A stretch of 64,000 nucleotides of DNA from Oncomelania hupensis (Eukaryota > Mollusca > Gastropoda > Littorinimorpha > Pomatiopsidae), in the NCBI GenBank assembly GCA_036898135.1, contig CM072514.1, positions 15,015,464 through 15,079,463 on the forward strand. The letters run 5' to 3'. Below the pieces are notes generated by a model that worked only from the letters and a program-made list of their open reading frames with translations, searched no databases and was not told the DNA's origin. Shown one piece after another: positions 31,850 to 42,353 of this stretch. Positions within the stretch are counted from its first letter, which is position 1, and each line of letters opens with the position of its first letter. Made by a program: the position numbers and the translations under genes.

Positions 31850-32626
31850 TTCATGCAAACGTATGTTACTAATACTTCATGCAAACGTATGTTACTAATA
31901 CTTCATGCAAACGTATGTTACTAATATTTCATAAACACGTATGTTACAAATACTTCATAAAAACGTATTTTACGAATACTTAATGCAAACGTATGTTACT
32001 AATACTTCATGCAAACGTATGTTACTAACACTTCATGCAAACGTATGTTACTAATACTTCATGCATACTTATGTTACGAATACTTCATGCAACCCTATGT
32101 TACTAACACTTCATGCTATAGTATGTTACGAATACTCATGCAAACGTATGTTACTAACACTTCATGCAAAAGTATGTTACGAATTCTTCATGCAAACGTA
32201 TGTTACTAACATTTCAAGCAAAAGTATGTTACCAATACTTAATGTAAACGTAAGTTACTAGTATTTCATGCAAACGTATGTTACGAATACTTCATGCAAA
32301 GGTATGTTACTAACAGTTTATGCAAAAGTATGTTACTAATACTTCATGCAAACGTAAGTTACTAATATTTCATGCAAACGTATGTTCCTAATAATTCATG
32401 CAACCATATGGTACTAACACCTCATGCAAACGTATGTTACGAATACTTCATGCAAACGTATGTTACGAATACTTTATGCAAACGTAAGTTACTAATATTT
32501 GATGCGAACATATGTTCCTAATACGTCATGCAAACGTACGTTACGAATACTTCATGCAAACGTATGTTACTAGCACTTTATGCAAACGTAAGTTACGAAT
32601 ACTTCATACAAACGTATGTTACTAAC
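31850..32626. repeat. 26-bp satellite, left part (about 30 units)
   Basis: The unit contains acttcatgcaaacgtatgtt followed by actaat. The array is cut by the retrotransposon at 32627-40287 and resumes at 40288. Unit length is not a multiple of three, so frames need three units. Confidence 0.95.
32622..32626. repeat. Target-site duplication, left (ctaac)
   Basis: Identical to 40288-40292 and part of a 26-bp satellite unit. Confidence 0.95.
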
Positions 32627-34421
32627 TGTCAGGTTGACAGTGTTTATGTAAAAATATATTAAAGTTAAAAATGTGAATGTGTCCCTTTAACTGTAATTCT
32701 AAAAGTCGTAGTAGCAAGAAAGTGAAGCGCACGTGCGAAACGATCTTAGCGTTGCACCTCGTGCTGTTATTGTTTAGCGACGGGCTGAATAGCGTGTACA
32801 GCTTTATGAAATTTAGTAATAATATAGAAGGGCACAGCAAAGTTTGATTTTGGTTTTAGAATTATCGTAGTGAGTTCTTTTATTTTTCTAGAAAGTTCGG
32901 GGTGGAAATGTATATATACGTAGGTTAGCGACATTGAGGCAGGGAGACATATTTTTTGATGTGGTTGTGCGACCAACTTGGATTTAGTCTAGCACTGAAG
33001 TCAAGGACAGTAGACATCTTAGGTCTGTTGTGACCGGTCTATAGGTGTGTTTATATCTAGGTATAAGCAGACAGTCGAGAGTGTCCACAAGTCAAAAGAT
33101 TCTAACACGGACTGGTAAGTGAATGTTTTATTTTCTTACAGCCGTTGCTTCTTGTCTTGGTGTAAATGAAAGATAGTTTGTTTGTGTTCCTATTTATTTC
33201 TCCCGTTTTGTTTTTTTATTGCATTTTGTTAGGTTGAAATGTTGGGTCGGGAGCAGGTAGCATTTTATGTCCCCAGGTTATGTGTTGTGAATGTGATGGA
33301 ATGTTTGAGAATGTATATATATTAGACGTTGTATATATATTCCGTCATTAAGAAAACATCATGTTCATTTGTAATAGAGATTATCTTTCCCGGGTTATAT
33401 ATCAGTGGTATATATGAACATTCTTTGGTATAAAAATCGGCAGGGGGTAAATAATTGTATATTTGCACTGGGACTTATACTCGTGCCTGATTACAGGATG
33501 AGTCTTCGTTCTTCGTTCTTCGTTCTTCGTTCTTCGTTCTTCTTCTTCCTCTACTTCATCAATGACATCTTCATTAACCACATAGTCCATTGGTCATCTG
33601 GGCCATCACCACGTTTACCCGGTCGGCTACTGAGCTGGGTGACACCGGGCGTTTTCAGTCAAGACAGAGCGGCATTGGCAGTTACCGGTTTGACTGGGTC
33701 TGCGTCTGGAGCCGTCTCAACCTTCCGCACCGTCGGTACGACCGGGTGCAGCAGCGGTTGTCAGAGAACCCCGAGGGTGGGCAGGTTGAAGCTTTCCTCG
33801 CCGCCTTCTGCGGACCGTGCCTTACCCCCCTCGGGGTGTTCTACCCTGGACCTTCGCCAGCGGTGCCGGCTCAACGGTTTTCTGCCACGTGGTCTACATT
33901 ATTTATTTAGTCATCCTTCTAACTGGTTTATCAACTGGTTTTTATATTAATACTTTTGAAACAAAGAAAGGCACCTATTAACTATAAATGAACGTTTGAC
34001 TTTTGTGCCTTGTTAATAACCAAAGACAATTTTGGAGGTTGTTTTTTTCCTAATGGTATTTCTTCTGGCCTAAGCAGTTTAAAGTGTGAAATACCATTTG
34101 ATTTACTTTGTTGTTGTTTTTGTGTCATGTTTAAATAGTGCATTCCAATTCAGTCATTTATCATCTCATTTCATTTCATTTTCCATTTCACCCGATTATA
34201 TTTCTGTTGATGCTTTGTTTATGTATGGTTGGTGTGATTGTTGTTTTGTGCGTATGAAAGTGTGATTTTGGGAAGTAAAACTTGTTTTTTTTATTTTAAA
34301 ACTTAACTGACGTGTTTGTTACTTATTTGTGTGTGTGTGCGTGCGACTGTTTAGTTTCGGGTAGGTAGTTAGATAGCTGGGTTGTTCGGGAGGGATCTCT
34401 GTCCGACATTAGGTCGTGACA
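32627..34421 (+). repeat. 5' LTR of element 1 (1795 bp)
   Basis: Begins tgtcaggttgacagtg and ends ggtcgtgaca (TG...CA). It is long for this group. TATATATA strings near 32910 and 33318 are candidate promoters. A GC-rich island at 33595-33910 keeps a 106-codon frame within AT-rich surroundings. A cttcgtt run near 33504 has five units here and four in the 3' LTR. Confidence 0.97.
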
Positions 34422-34427
34422 TATATT

Positions 34428-34446
34428 TGGTGACCCCGACGTGATT
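34428..34446 (+). promoter_or_regulatory. Primer-binding site, tRNA-Trp type
   Basis: Six bases after the LTR, tggtgaccccgacgtgatt is complementary over 19 bases to the 3' end of animal tRNA-Trp including CCA. That is the expected place and polarity for priming minus-strand DNA. Confidence 0.9.
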
Positions 34447-34508
34447 ACGATTGACTGACGTGATACGATTGCTGACGTGATACGATTGCCGACGTGATTA
34501 CGATTGAC
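34438..34508 (+). repeat. Four tandem units overlapping the primer site
   Basis: Units start with gacgtgat at 34438, 34457, 34474 and 34491 and read on to acgattg; lengths are 19, 17, 17 and 18. The first overlaps the second half of the primer site. Confidence 0.92.
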
Positions 34509-34838
34509 GACTGACTGACTGACCAACTGACTGCTAGGATAGTGTTAGTAGTATTAGTGGCCTGTGTTTAGCTAGGGTGTGTTGTGAGATTGTGGTGTGT
34601 ATGCAACTATTTTTCAGTGGGAGGTAGGCGGGCGTCCGGGGCCTTGTGCAAGCGGACTTACACCAGGTTCCACGAGGGAGTTGCGGCTGGGAGAGGACGT
34701 TCCTTGCCAGTCCGTGTTCTGTGGCCAAGACGCGGACACTCACTCGCGACGACTGTCTGCACTTCTATTGTAAGTAGTTGGTTAGGTGGGGAAGTAGGGT
34801 GGGGTGTTTGTTAGGGTGTTAGGTAGGTTGTTTCAAGA

Positions 34839-37800
34839 ATGGCATTAAGATCTGGGGGAAAGTATCAGCCTGAGTTGAGTAATAGTGACGTTGATGAGAA
34901 TGTTGACGCGAAAGACTTGGTTGTGGCAGCCACTGGGGAGACTGTGGTCACTGGTATTGTCGGGAAACCCGTGACTGAAACCACTCCACGTGGAGGACGC
35001 ACCAAACCCCAAGCAACACCGATCAGCGCGTTCAAGATGACGGCAAAGGGACGAGGTATGTCACCGTCAAGAGGAGCGTCAGGAGGAGCGACATCTTTTG
35101 GTAAGGAGTCGGGGGTGGGACGTTACATGTCTATGCTTGTCTCGTCAGGAATGACGATGGGGCCAGACTTGGTTAAGATGGCCGCAGATCTCGCCAGAGC
35201 GGATGAGGAGCGTGACGCTCGCCAGGAGGAGCTCAGGCAGCAGGAAGAGTTCCGGAGGGAGGAGCTCAGATTGAGACAGGAGGAGCTCAAGAGGCAGGCA
35301 GAGCGTGACGCTCGACTGGAGGAGTTTCGTCAGGAAGAGCTCAGGGTACGCCGCGAGGAGCTAAAAAAACAAGAGGAACTGCGAATCGAGGAAGTGAGTA
35401 CTTTAAAGGAAGTACTAAAAGCACAGACCAGTAAGTTAAATGATAGTGGGTACCGGGTGAAGATTTCGTCTTTTGATGATAAGGATGACATGGACCAGTA
35501 TCTTCTACATTTTGAACGGGTTGCGACAATGCATGGCTGGGAAAGAGCTACGTGGACGAGTAGGTTAGTTCCACTTTTGCAGGGTGCAGCTCGGGAGGCA
35601 TTTTTGCAGTTGACGCCAGAGGATGCCAAGAACTACGATGAAGTGAAGAAGGCTTTACTGTTTCGCTTTCGACGGGACGCCGACTACTTCAGGCGTACGT
35701 TCAGGTCGATGAGGAAGGAGCCGGCCGAGAACTTTGCGTCTTTCATCAAGAGGCTCAAGCAGATGTTGTCTCGGTGGTTTTGCCTCGCCAACGTCGACCA
35801 GAAGGACCCAGAGCAGGTAGTAGATGCTTTTGTTTTAGAGCAGTTTGTGAACACTCTAAACCCAGAGTTAGCTATCATTGTGCGGGAGCACAAGGCGGCC
35901 ACCCCAGAGCAGGCTGCGACGGTTGCCGACGATCGCGTCTTAGCCAGACGGTCGGTGAGGGATGATCGGGTCGGATCTAACCAGGATGGCAAACGACAAA
36001 AGCGGACGGGAGATCGGTCGCCAGAATCTAGTAAGACGAGTGGGTCAGGCGCTAAGCTCAAAGGTGATGTGAAAACAAAGGAAATTATTTGTTTTCAGTG
36101 CAAGCAACCAGGTCATTTCCGGAGAGATTGCAAGCAAGGGAAGACAACCAGGTCAGCAGCGATGCGACCGGATTCGCCGGAGCCAGAGATGCGAGACGTC
36201 CCCAGTTTGTGTGACCAATGTAACCAGCTGGAAGTCGTGTCAGAGGCTAAGGTCATCGTGAACGGTATCCCAGCGGTAGCTTTGCGAGACACAGGAGCTG
36301 AGCTGTGCATCGTTTCAGCCAGGTTAGTCTCAGAGGAAGACATTTTGGCGGGGATGAAACAAAGAGTATTGCTTGCAGATCCAACCGTCATGCGTGAGTA
36401 CCCTGTTGCATCTGTGGTTGTTTCTTCTCCATGGATAAGAGGGAGAATACACATGCTAGTAGCGGACCATCTGTGCCGTGACGTTGTAATAGGCAACACT
36501 GTTACTTTTACTAGTGGTGAATCTGTCAAGGTGCCAGTTTATGCATCACGAAGTTTGGCTGCAGTCCAAACTAGAACCCAGGCCAAGAAGGAGAGGGAGA
36601 CACATCCATTGCCTGTCGACAGGATATCAGGGTTGGACGTTACTCCAGAACAGCTGAGTAAGCTGCAACGGGAAGACCCTACACTTACCAGAGCCCAACG
36701 GGCTGCAGACACAGGTGAGCTCGTTGTTAGCCAAGGAAAGCAAAAGGGCAGAGTCAAGTTCATCAGAAAGAAGGGATTGTTGTTGAGGGTAGTCGAGGAT
36801 GAGGGGAGGACGTATAAACAGATATGTGTCCCAAAGTCTCTTCGACAGGATGTCATGAAGTTGGGCCACGACACCCCCATGAGCGGACATGCTGGAGGAA
36901 GACGGACGTTGCATCGGATCTGGACTGATTTCTATTGGCCTCAGATGTCGGGAGACATTCGCCGGTATTGCCAGTCATGCGACGTGTGTCAGCGAGCGTT
37001 ACCCAAAGGTAGAGTGCCTAAAGCAACATTGGTAAGCATGCCTTTAGTGGATCAGCCGTTTGAGAAGGTAGCGGTTGATATTGTTGGGCCGATCATTCCA
37101 TGTTCTGACCGTGGGTACAGATTTATTTTGGTCATGGTGGACTACGCAACCAGGTACCCAGAGGCTACTGCTTTAAAAGACATTAGGGCAGAAACCATCG
37201 CCGAAGCATTATGGGAGATGTGGACAAGGTTGGGCATCCCAGGTGAAGTGCTCTCTGACCGAGGTTCGCAATTCACTTCAGAGGTAATGAAAGAGGTGTA
37301 CAGGTTGTTAGCTGTTAAGGGAAACCTCACGACGCCATACCATGCCATGTGCAACGGGCTAGTGGAACGGTTTAATCAAACCTTAAAGTCCATGATCAAG
37401 AAGTTATGTTCAGAAAAGCCAAAAACATGGGACAGGTATATCCCGGCATTGTTGTTTGCCTACAGAGAGGTACCACAAGCAAGTACAGGTTTTTCTCCTT
37501 TTCAGTTGCTGTACGGTCGTACACCCAGAGGACCGATGCAGGTACTCAAGGAACTGTGGACTCGAGAGACGCAGGAGCAGGAAGTCAAAACAGCCTTACA
37601 ACACGTGCTCGATTTGCGTGAAAAAGTTGAAGAAACTTGCAGGATAGCAAAAGAATCCCTTGGAAAAGAAGCTGCACGTCAGAAGCGTCACTTCGACAAG
37701 AAGGCAAAGCTCAGGATTTTCCCAGTGGGATGTAAGGTGCTCATGTTGTCCCCATGCAAAGAGAACAAGATGAAAATGTCTTGGAAGGGACCTTACGTAG

Positions 37801-38318
37801 TGCAAAGCAGAGTGGGTCCTACGGATTACAAAATACAGGTGGGAGACAAGGTAAAAACTTACCATGTAAATCTGTTGCAGCGTTACCTGGAGCGAAATGG
37901 AGTTGTCGCCGCTGTATCGGTTCTGGACGAACAGAATGACTCCGAGGTTCAGGAGAGTTCTGGATCTCTACCTGTGTTCCCCTTAGTTGCAGAGGAGTCT
38001 TTGGACAACATCAATCTGGATCCAGAAACGCCAGAGATCCATAATGCCGTTCGGGAAGTGGTGGGACAGTTCGCTGATGTTCTCACCGATTTGCCGCTGA
38101 GGACCGAGCTGGCTGAATGCGAAATTCGGACGGTGGATGACACTCCAGTGCGAACTCGGCGGAAAGGAATTATTTCCCCATTGAGAAAGAATGCTTGGCG
38201 GTGGTATTCGGGGTACAGAAGTACAGCCAATTCCTCTTGGGACGTCATTTCCGAGTACAAACGGACCACAGTCCTTTGCAGTGGTTGCATAGGATCAAGC
38301 CTCAGAGTCCCAAGTTGA
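34839..38318 (+). CDS. Gag-protease-integrase polyprotein with RT stump, element 1
   Basis: A 1159-residue frame. Residues 110-200 are a charged Glu/Arg/Gln coiled coil. About 205-380 is a Gag capsid-like region (DQYLLHFERVA, WTSRLVPLLQGAAREAF). A zinc knuckle CFQCKQPGHFRRDC is at 418-431. The protease motif DTG is at 484-486. The integrase H2C2 zinc site runs about 677-717 (HDTPMSGH ... CQSCDVC). The catalytic triad is D747, D807, E843, a DD35E spacing. A GPY/F-type module (WKGPYVV) follows. Then comes the start of RT (FADVLTDLPLRTELAECEI), cut near 38165 where sequence jumps to RNase H in another frame; the last 40 or so residues are off-frame. Start chosen: first ATG after the leader, agaATGg. 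Proteins act in particle assembly, processing and integration; polymerisation would need help in trans. Confidence 0.95.
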   Translation: MALRSGGKYQPELSNSDVDENVDAKDLVVAATGETVVTGIVGKPVTETTPRGGRTKPQATPISAFKMTAKGRGMSPSRGASGGATSFGKESGVGRYMSMLVSSGMTMGPDLVKMAADLARADEERDARQEELRQQEEFRREELRLRQEELKRQAERDARLEEFRQEELRVRREELKKQEELRIEEVSTLKEVLKAQTSKLNDSGYRVKISSFDDKDDMDQYLLHFERVATMHGWERATWTSRLVPLLQGAAREAFLQLTPEDAKNYDEVKKALLFRFRRDADYFRRTFRSMRKEPAENFASFIKRLKQMLSRWFCLANVDQKDPEQVVDAFVLEQFVNTLNPELAIIVREHKAATPEQAATVADDRVLARRSVRDDRVGSNQDGKRQKRTGDRSPESSKTSGSGAKLKGDVKTKEIICFQCKQPGHFRRDCKQGKTTRSAAMRPDSPEPEMRDVPSLCDQCNQLEVVSEAKVIVNGIPAVALRDTGAELCIVSARLVSEEDILAGMKQRVLLADPTVMREYPVASVVVSSPWIRGRIHMLVADHLCRDVVIGNTVTFTSGESVKVPVYASRSLAAVQTRTQAKKERETHPLPVDRISGLDVTPEQLSKLQREDPTLTRAQRAADTGELVVSQGKQKGRVKFIRKKGLLLRVVEDEGRTYKQICVPKSLRQDVMKLGHDTPMSGHAGGRRTLHRIWTDFYWPQMSGDIRRYCQSCDVCQRALPKGRVPKATLVSMPLVDQPFEKVAVDIVGPIIPCSDRGYRFILVMVDYATRYPEATALKDIRAETIAEALWEMWTRLGIPGEVLSDRGSQFTSEVMKEVYRLLAVKGNLTTPYHAMCNGLVERFNQTLKSMIKKLCSEKPKTWDRYIPALLFAYREVPQASTGFSPFQLLYGRTPRGPMQVLKELWTRETQEQEVKTALQHVLDLREKVEETCRIAKESLGKEAARQKRHFDKKAKLRIFPVGCKVLMLSPCKENKMKMSWKGPYVVQSRVGPTDYKIQVGDKVKTYHVNLLQRYLERNGVVAAVSVLDEQNDSEVQESSGSLPVFPLVAEESLDNINLDPETPEIHNAVREVVGQFADVLTDLPLRTELAECEIRTVDDTPVRTRRKGIISPLRKNAWRWYSGYRSTANSSWDVISEYKRTTVLCSGCIGSSLRVPS

Positions 38319-38416
38319 TGAGGTGGGCTATGCAGTTGCAGGCATATGACTTCACCGTGGAAGCAATACCAGGCAAGCAAAATGTTGACGCCGATTTTCT
38401 GTCCAGAAATGTTTAA
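38168..38416 (+). pseudogene. RNase H remnant of element 1, out of frame
   Basis: Reads NYFPIEKECLAVVFGVQKYS, then LLGRHFRVQTDHSPLQWL and IPGKQNVDADFLSRNV, the second half of a Ty3/gypsy RNase H. It lies directly after the RT start, so roughly one kilobase that should encode the RT core and first RNase H half is missing. It overlaps the end of the long frame in a different phase, and it lies after integrase, confirming the integrase-before-RT order. Confidence 0.92.
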
Positions 38417-38487
38417 AAGACAAAACTGTAAAATGTAAATATCCCTGCTTAAAACCATAATTGTAATTAAACTGGTAGTTTAATCTT

Positions 38488-38499
38488 GGTGGGGGGGTA
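38488..38499 (+). promoter_or_regulatory. Polypurine tract, element 1
   Basis: ggtgggggggta directly before the 3' LTR; plus-strand primer site. Confidence 0.85.
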
Positions 38500-40287
38500 T
38501 GTCAGGTTGACAGTGTTTATGTAAAAATATATTAAAGTTAAAAATGTGAATGTGTCCCTTTAACTGTAATTCTAAAAGTCGTAGTAGCAAGAAAGTGAAG
38601 CGCACGTGCGAAACGATCTTAGCGTTGCACCTCGTGCTGTTATTGTTTAGCGACGGGCTGAATAGCGTGTACAGCTTTATGAAATTTAGTAATAATATAG
38701 AAGGGCACAGCAAAGTTTGATTTTGGTTTTAGAATTATCGTAGTGAGTTCTTTTATTTTTCTAGAAAGTTCGGGGTGGAAATGTATATATACGTAGGTTA
38801 GCGACATTGAGGCAGGGAGACATATTTTTTGATGTGGTTGTGCGACCAACTTGGATTTAGTCTAGCACTGAAGTCAAGGACAGTAGACATCTTAGGTCTG
38901 TTGTGACCGGTCTATAGGTGTGTTTATATCTAGGTATAAGCAGACAGTCGAGAGTGTCCACAAGTCAAAAGATTCTAACACGGACTGGTAAGTGAATGTT
39001 TTATTTTCTTACAGCCGTTGCTTCTTGTCTTGGTGTAAATGAAAGATAGTTTGTTTGTGTTCCTATTTATTTCTCCCGTTTTGTTTTTTTATTGCATTTT
39101 GTTAGGTTGAAATGTTGGGTCGGGAGCAGGTAGCATTTTATGTCCCCAGGTTATGTGTTGTGAATGTGATGGAATGTTTGAGAATGTATATATATTAGAC
39201 GTTGTATATATATTCCGTCATTAAGAAAACATCATGTTCATTTGTAATAGAGATTATCTTTCCCGGGTTATATATCAGTGGTATATATGAACATTCTTTG
39301 GTATAAAAATCGGCAGGGGGTAAATAATTGTATATTTGCACTGGGACTTATACTCGTGCCTGATTACAGGATGAGTCTTCGTTCTTCGTTCTTCGTTCTT
39401 CGTTCTTCTTCTTCCTCTACTTCATCAATGACATCTTCATTAACCACATAGTCCATTGGTCATCTGGGCCATCACCACGTTTACCCGGTCGGCTACTGAG
39501 CTGGGTGACACCGGGCGTTTTCAGTCAAGACAGAGCGGCATTGGCAGTTACCGGTTTGACTGGGTCTGCGTCTGGAGCCGTCTCAACCTTCCGCACCGTC
39601 GGTACGACCGGGTGCAGCAGCGGTTGTCAGAGAACCCCGAGGGTGGGCAGGTTGAAGCTTTCCTCGCCGCCTTCTGCGGACCGTGCCTTACCCCCCTCGG
39701 GGTGTTCTACCCTGGACCTTCGCCAGCGGTGCCGGCTCAACGGTTTTCTGCCACGTGGTCTACATTATTTATTTAGTCATCCTTCTAACTGGTTTATCAA
39801 CTGGTTTTTATATTAATACTTTTGAAACAAAGAAAGGCACCTATTAACTATAAATGAACGTTTGACTTTTGTGCCTTGTTAATAACCAAAGACAATTTTG
39901 GAGGTTGTTTTTTTCCTAATGGTATTTCTTCTGGCCTAAGCAGTTTAAAGTGTGAAATACCATTTGATTTACTTTGTTGTTGTTTTTGTGTCATGTTTAA
40001 ATAGTGCATTCCAATTCAGTCATTTATCATCTCATTTCATTTCATTTTCCATTTCACCCGATTATATTTCTGTTGATGCTTTGTTTATGTATGGTTGGTG
40101 TGATTGTTGTTTTGTGCGTATGAAAGTGTGATTTTGGGAAGTAAAACTTGTTTTTTTTATTTTAAAACTTAACTGACGTGTTTGTTACTTATTTGTGTGT
40201 GTGTGCGTGCGACTGTTTAGTTTCGGGTAGGTAGTTAGATAGCTGGGTTGTTCGGGAGGGATCTCTGTCCGACATTAGGTCGTGACA
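38500..40287 (+). repeat. 3' LTR of element 1 (1788 bp)
   Basis: Copy of the 5' LTR, one 7-base unit shorter, ending gtcgtgaca before the duplicated ctaac. The GC-rich island is at 39468-39776. Confidence 0.97.
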
Positions 40288-41455
40288 CTAACATTTCGTG
40301 CAAACGTTTGTTACTAACACTCAATACAAACGAATGTTACAAATACTAAATGCAAACTTATGTTACTAATATTTCATGCAAACGTATATTACAAATACTA
40401 CATGCATACGTATGTTACTAACACTTCATGCAAACGTATGTTACGAATACTTCATGCTAACGTATGTTTCGAATACATCATGCGAACGTATGTTACGAAT
40501 ACTTCATTCGAACAAATTTTACGAATACTTCATGCGAAAATATTTTACGAATACTTCATGTGAACGTATGTTAAAAATACTTCATGCAAACGTATTTTAC
40601 GAACACTTCATGCGAGCGTATGTTACGAATACTTCATGCAAATGTATGTTACTAATACTTCATGCAAGCGTATGTTTCTAATACTTCATGCATACTTATG
40701 TTACGAATACGTCATGCAAACGTATGTTGCAAATACTTCATGCAAACGTATGTTACTAACACTTCATGCAAACGTACATTACGAATACTTCATGCAAACG
40801 TACATTACGAATACTTCATGCAAACGTATGTTACTAACACTTCATGCAAACGTATGTTACCAACACTTCATGCAAACGTATGTTACCAACACTCAATACA
40901 AACGCTTGTTACTAATACTTCATGCATTCTAATACTTCATGCAAACATATGTTACGAATACTTCATGCTAACGTATGTTTCGAATACTTCGTGCAATTGT
41001 ATGTTAATAACACTTCATGCCGACGTATGTTATGAATACTTCATGCAAAGGTATGTTACGAATAGCTCGTGCGAACGTTTATTACGAATACTTCATGCAA
41101 ACGTATGTTGCGAATATTTCATGCAAACGTATTTTACGAATACTTCATGCGAACGTATGTTACTAATACTTCATGCAAATGTATGTTACAAATACTTCAT
41201 GCAAACGTATGTTTCTAATACTTCATGCACACATATGTTACGAATACTCCATGCAAACGTATGTTTCGAATACATCATGCGAACGTATGTTACGAATACT
41301 TCATGCAGACGTATGTTACGAATACTTCGTGCGAACGTATGTTTCGAATACTTCATGCAAACCTATGTTACTAACACTTTATGCAAACGTATGTAACGAA
41401 TACTTCATGCAGACGTATGTTACGAATACTTCATGCAAACGTATGTTACGAATTC
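40288..41455. repeat. 26-bp satellite, right part (about 45 units)
   Basis: Continuation of 31850-32626 with more variants (catgcgaac, cgtatgtttc). Frames such as the 244-codon one at 40662-41396 are repeat translations. Confidence 0.95.
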
Positions 41456-42345
41456 TCACACAATCCAACATCCCAACTGACCTACTTTGACCCTTTTATT
41501 CATCACGGACCTTAGCTTAGCACAAGTATTGTGTGCTTCAATATGTATCATGTGTATCATATGTATCATGTGTAAATTATTTAATTTGAGTGTGCCGTCC
41601 GTCTTGTTGTTTTAAAGTGTCAAGATAGCTTTTTGTCCTCATTCAATGCTCCGGGCATTCTACATCTTTCTGGAATAAACAGCTGACACGCCTCTTTCAC
41701 AATTCAACCTAAACGACTAATTATTTCAAGGAATTATCCGTTGCCACAGAGTTCTATATTATATACTCGGACTCTTTCATCTTCTGATGATCTACGCCAG
41801 GCGCATAAGAAAGGGCAACAAGAGAGCCTTAGTTCAACCAGCCAAACTTGGTTCGCAGTGATCCCTTTCGCTTCAGGTTGTGCAATCGGGAAAGACTTGC
41901 GAACTGTTCTTCGTTTCCGCGGTTCTGAAGCAGCAGCGTCTTTAGTTGCAGACGAAATTTTGTTCGTCCTTATGCAGGTGAGGGAAATGCCATCATAGCT
42001 CTATAATTTGTAAAGGTTATTTTCGTCGAAAACGCACGAGACTTACGATTTGTTCCATCACGGGTGTATAAAACAGACACTTTTACCAACGAAAGTTTAG
42101 TTGAAGTTTAGGATTGGGCTTTGGTAATGTTTTCTTCTCTTTTGTTTAAACACAGATTATACAGCTTCTATGGCCCCAACTTGTGTTCATTGCCTACGCT
42201 AGCCTACTAACTAGCCCGTTTAGGCCTACGAATCTAGTAGTATAGGGCTCATCTAAACCAAGGGCTGTTAGTGCAAATTCCTAAGAATACACCAGAAAAG
42301 TAATTTTATATCTTTACCATGCCCATAGGAAACACTTGAAACCTA
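41456..42345. other. No gene firmly seen; 85-codon frame at 41741-41998
   Basis: The frame contains TWFAVIPFASGCAIGKDLRT and ends shortly after atgcag/gtgagg, a fair splice donor string at about 41975. That is weak support for an exon. No domain is recognised. Confidence 0.25.
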
Positions 42346-42353
42346 GACATAAC

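Larger units (their letters stand above)
32627..40287 (+). mobile_element. Complete LTR retrotransposon, Gmr1-like Ty3/gypsy, RT-deleted
   Basis: A 7.66-kb element with LTRs at 32627-34421 and 38500-40287, a tRNA-Trp-type primer site, a leader, one long frame (34839-38318) and a purine tract before the 3' LTR. It is flanked by the 5-base duplication ctaac. The LTRs differ only by one 7-base unit in a cttcgtt repeat as far as read, so insertion is recent. Domain order is Gag, protease, integrase, then RT and RNase H remnants. It inserted in a 26-bp satellite. Ty3/gypsy motifs in this order match the Gmr1 group described first in deuterostomes. Confidence 0.95.

Noticed and set aside
33110..33140. 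Intron in the LTR between ggtaagtg and ttcttacag
   Set aside because: The interval is about 27 bases, too short for normal splicing.
38195..38416. Independent small gene
   Set aside because: It is the RNase H tail of the retrotransposon, put out of frame by the RT deletion.
40360..41490. Overlapping frames of up to 244 codons
   Set aside because: They arise from the 26-bp satellite, where three units restore frame.
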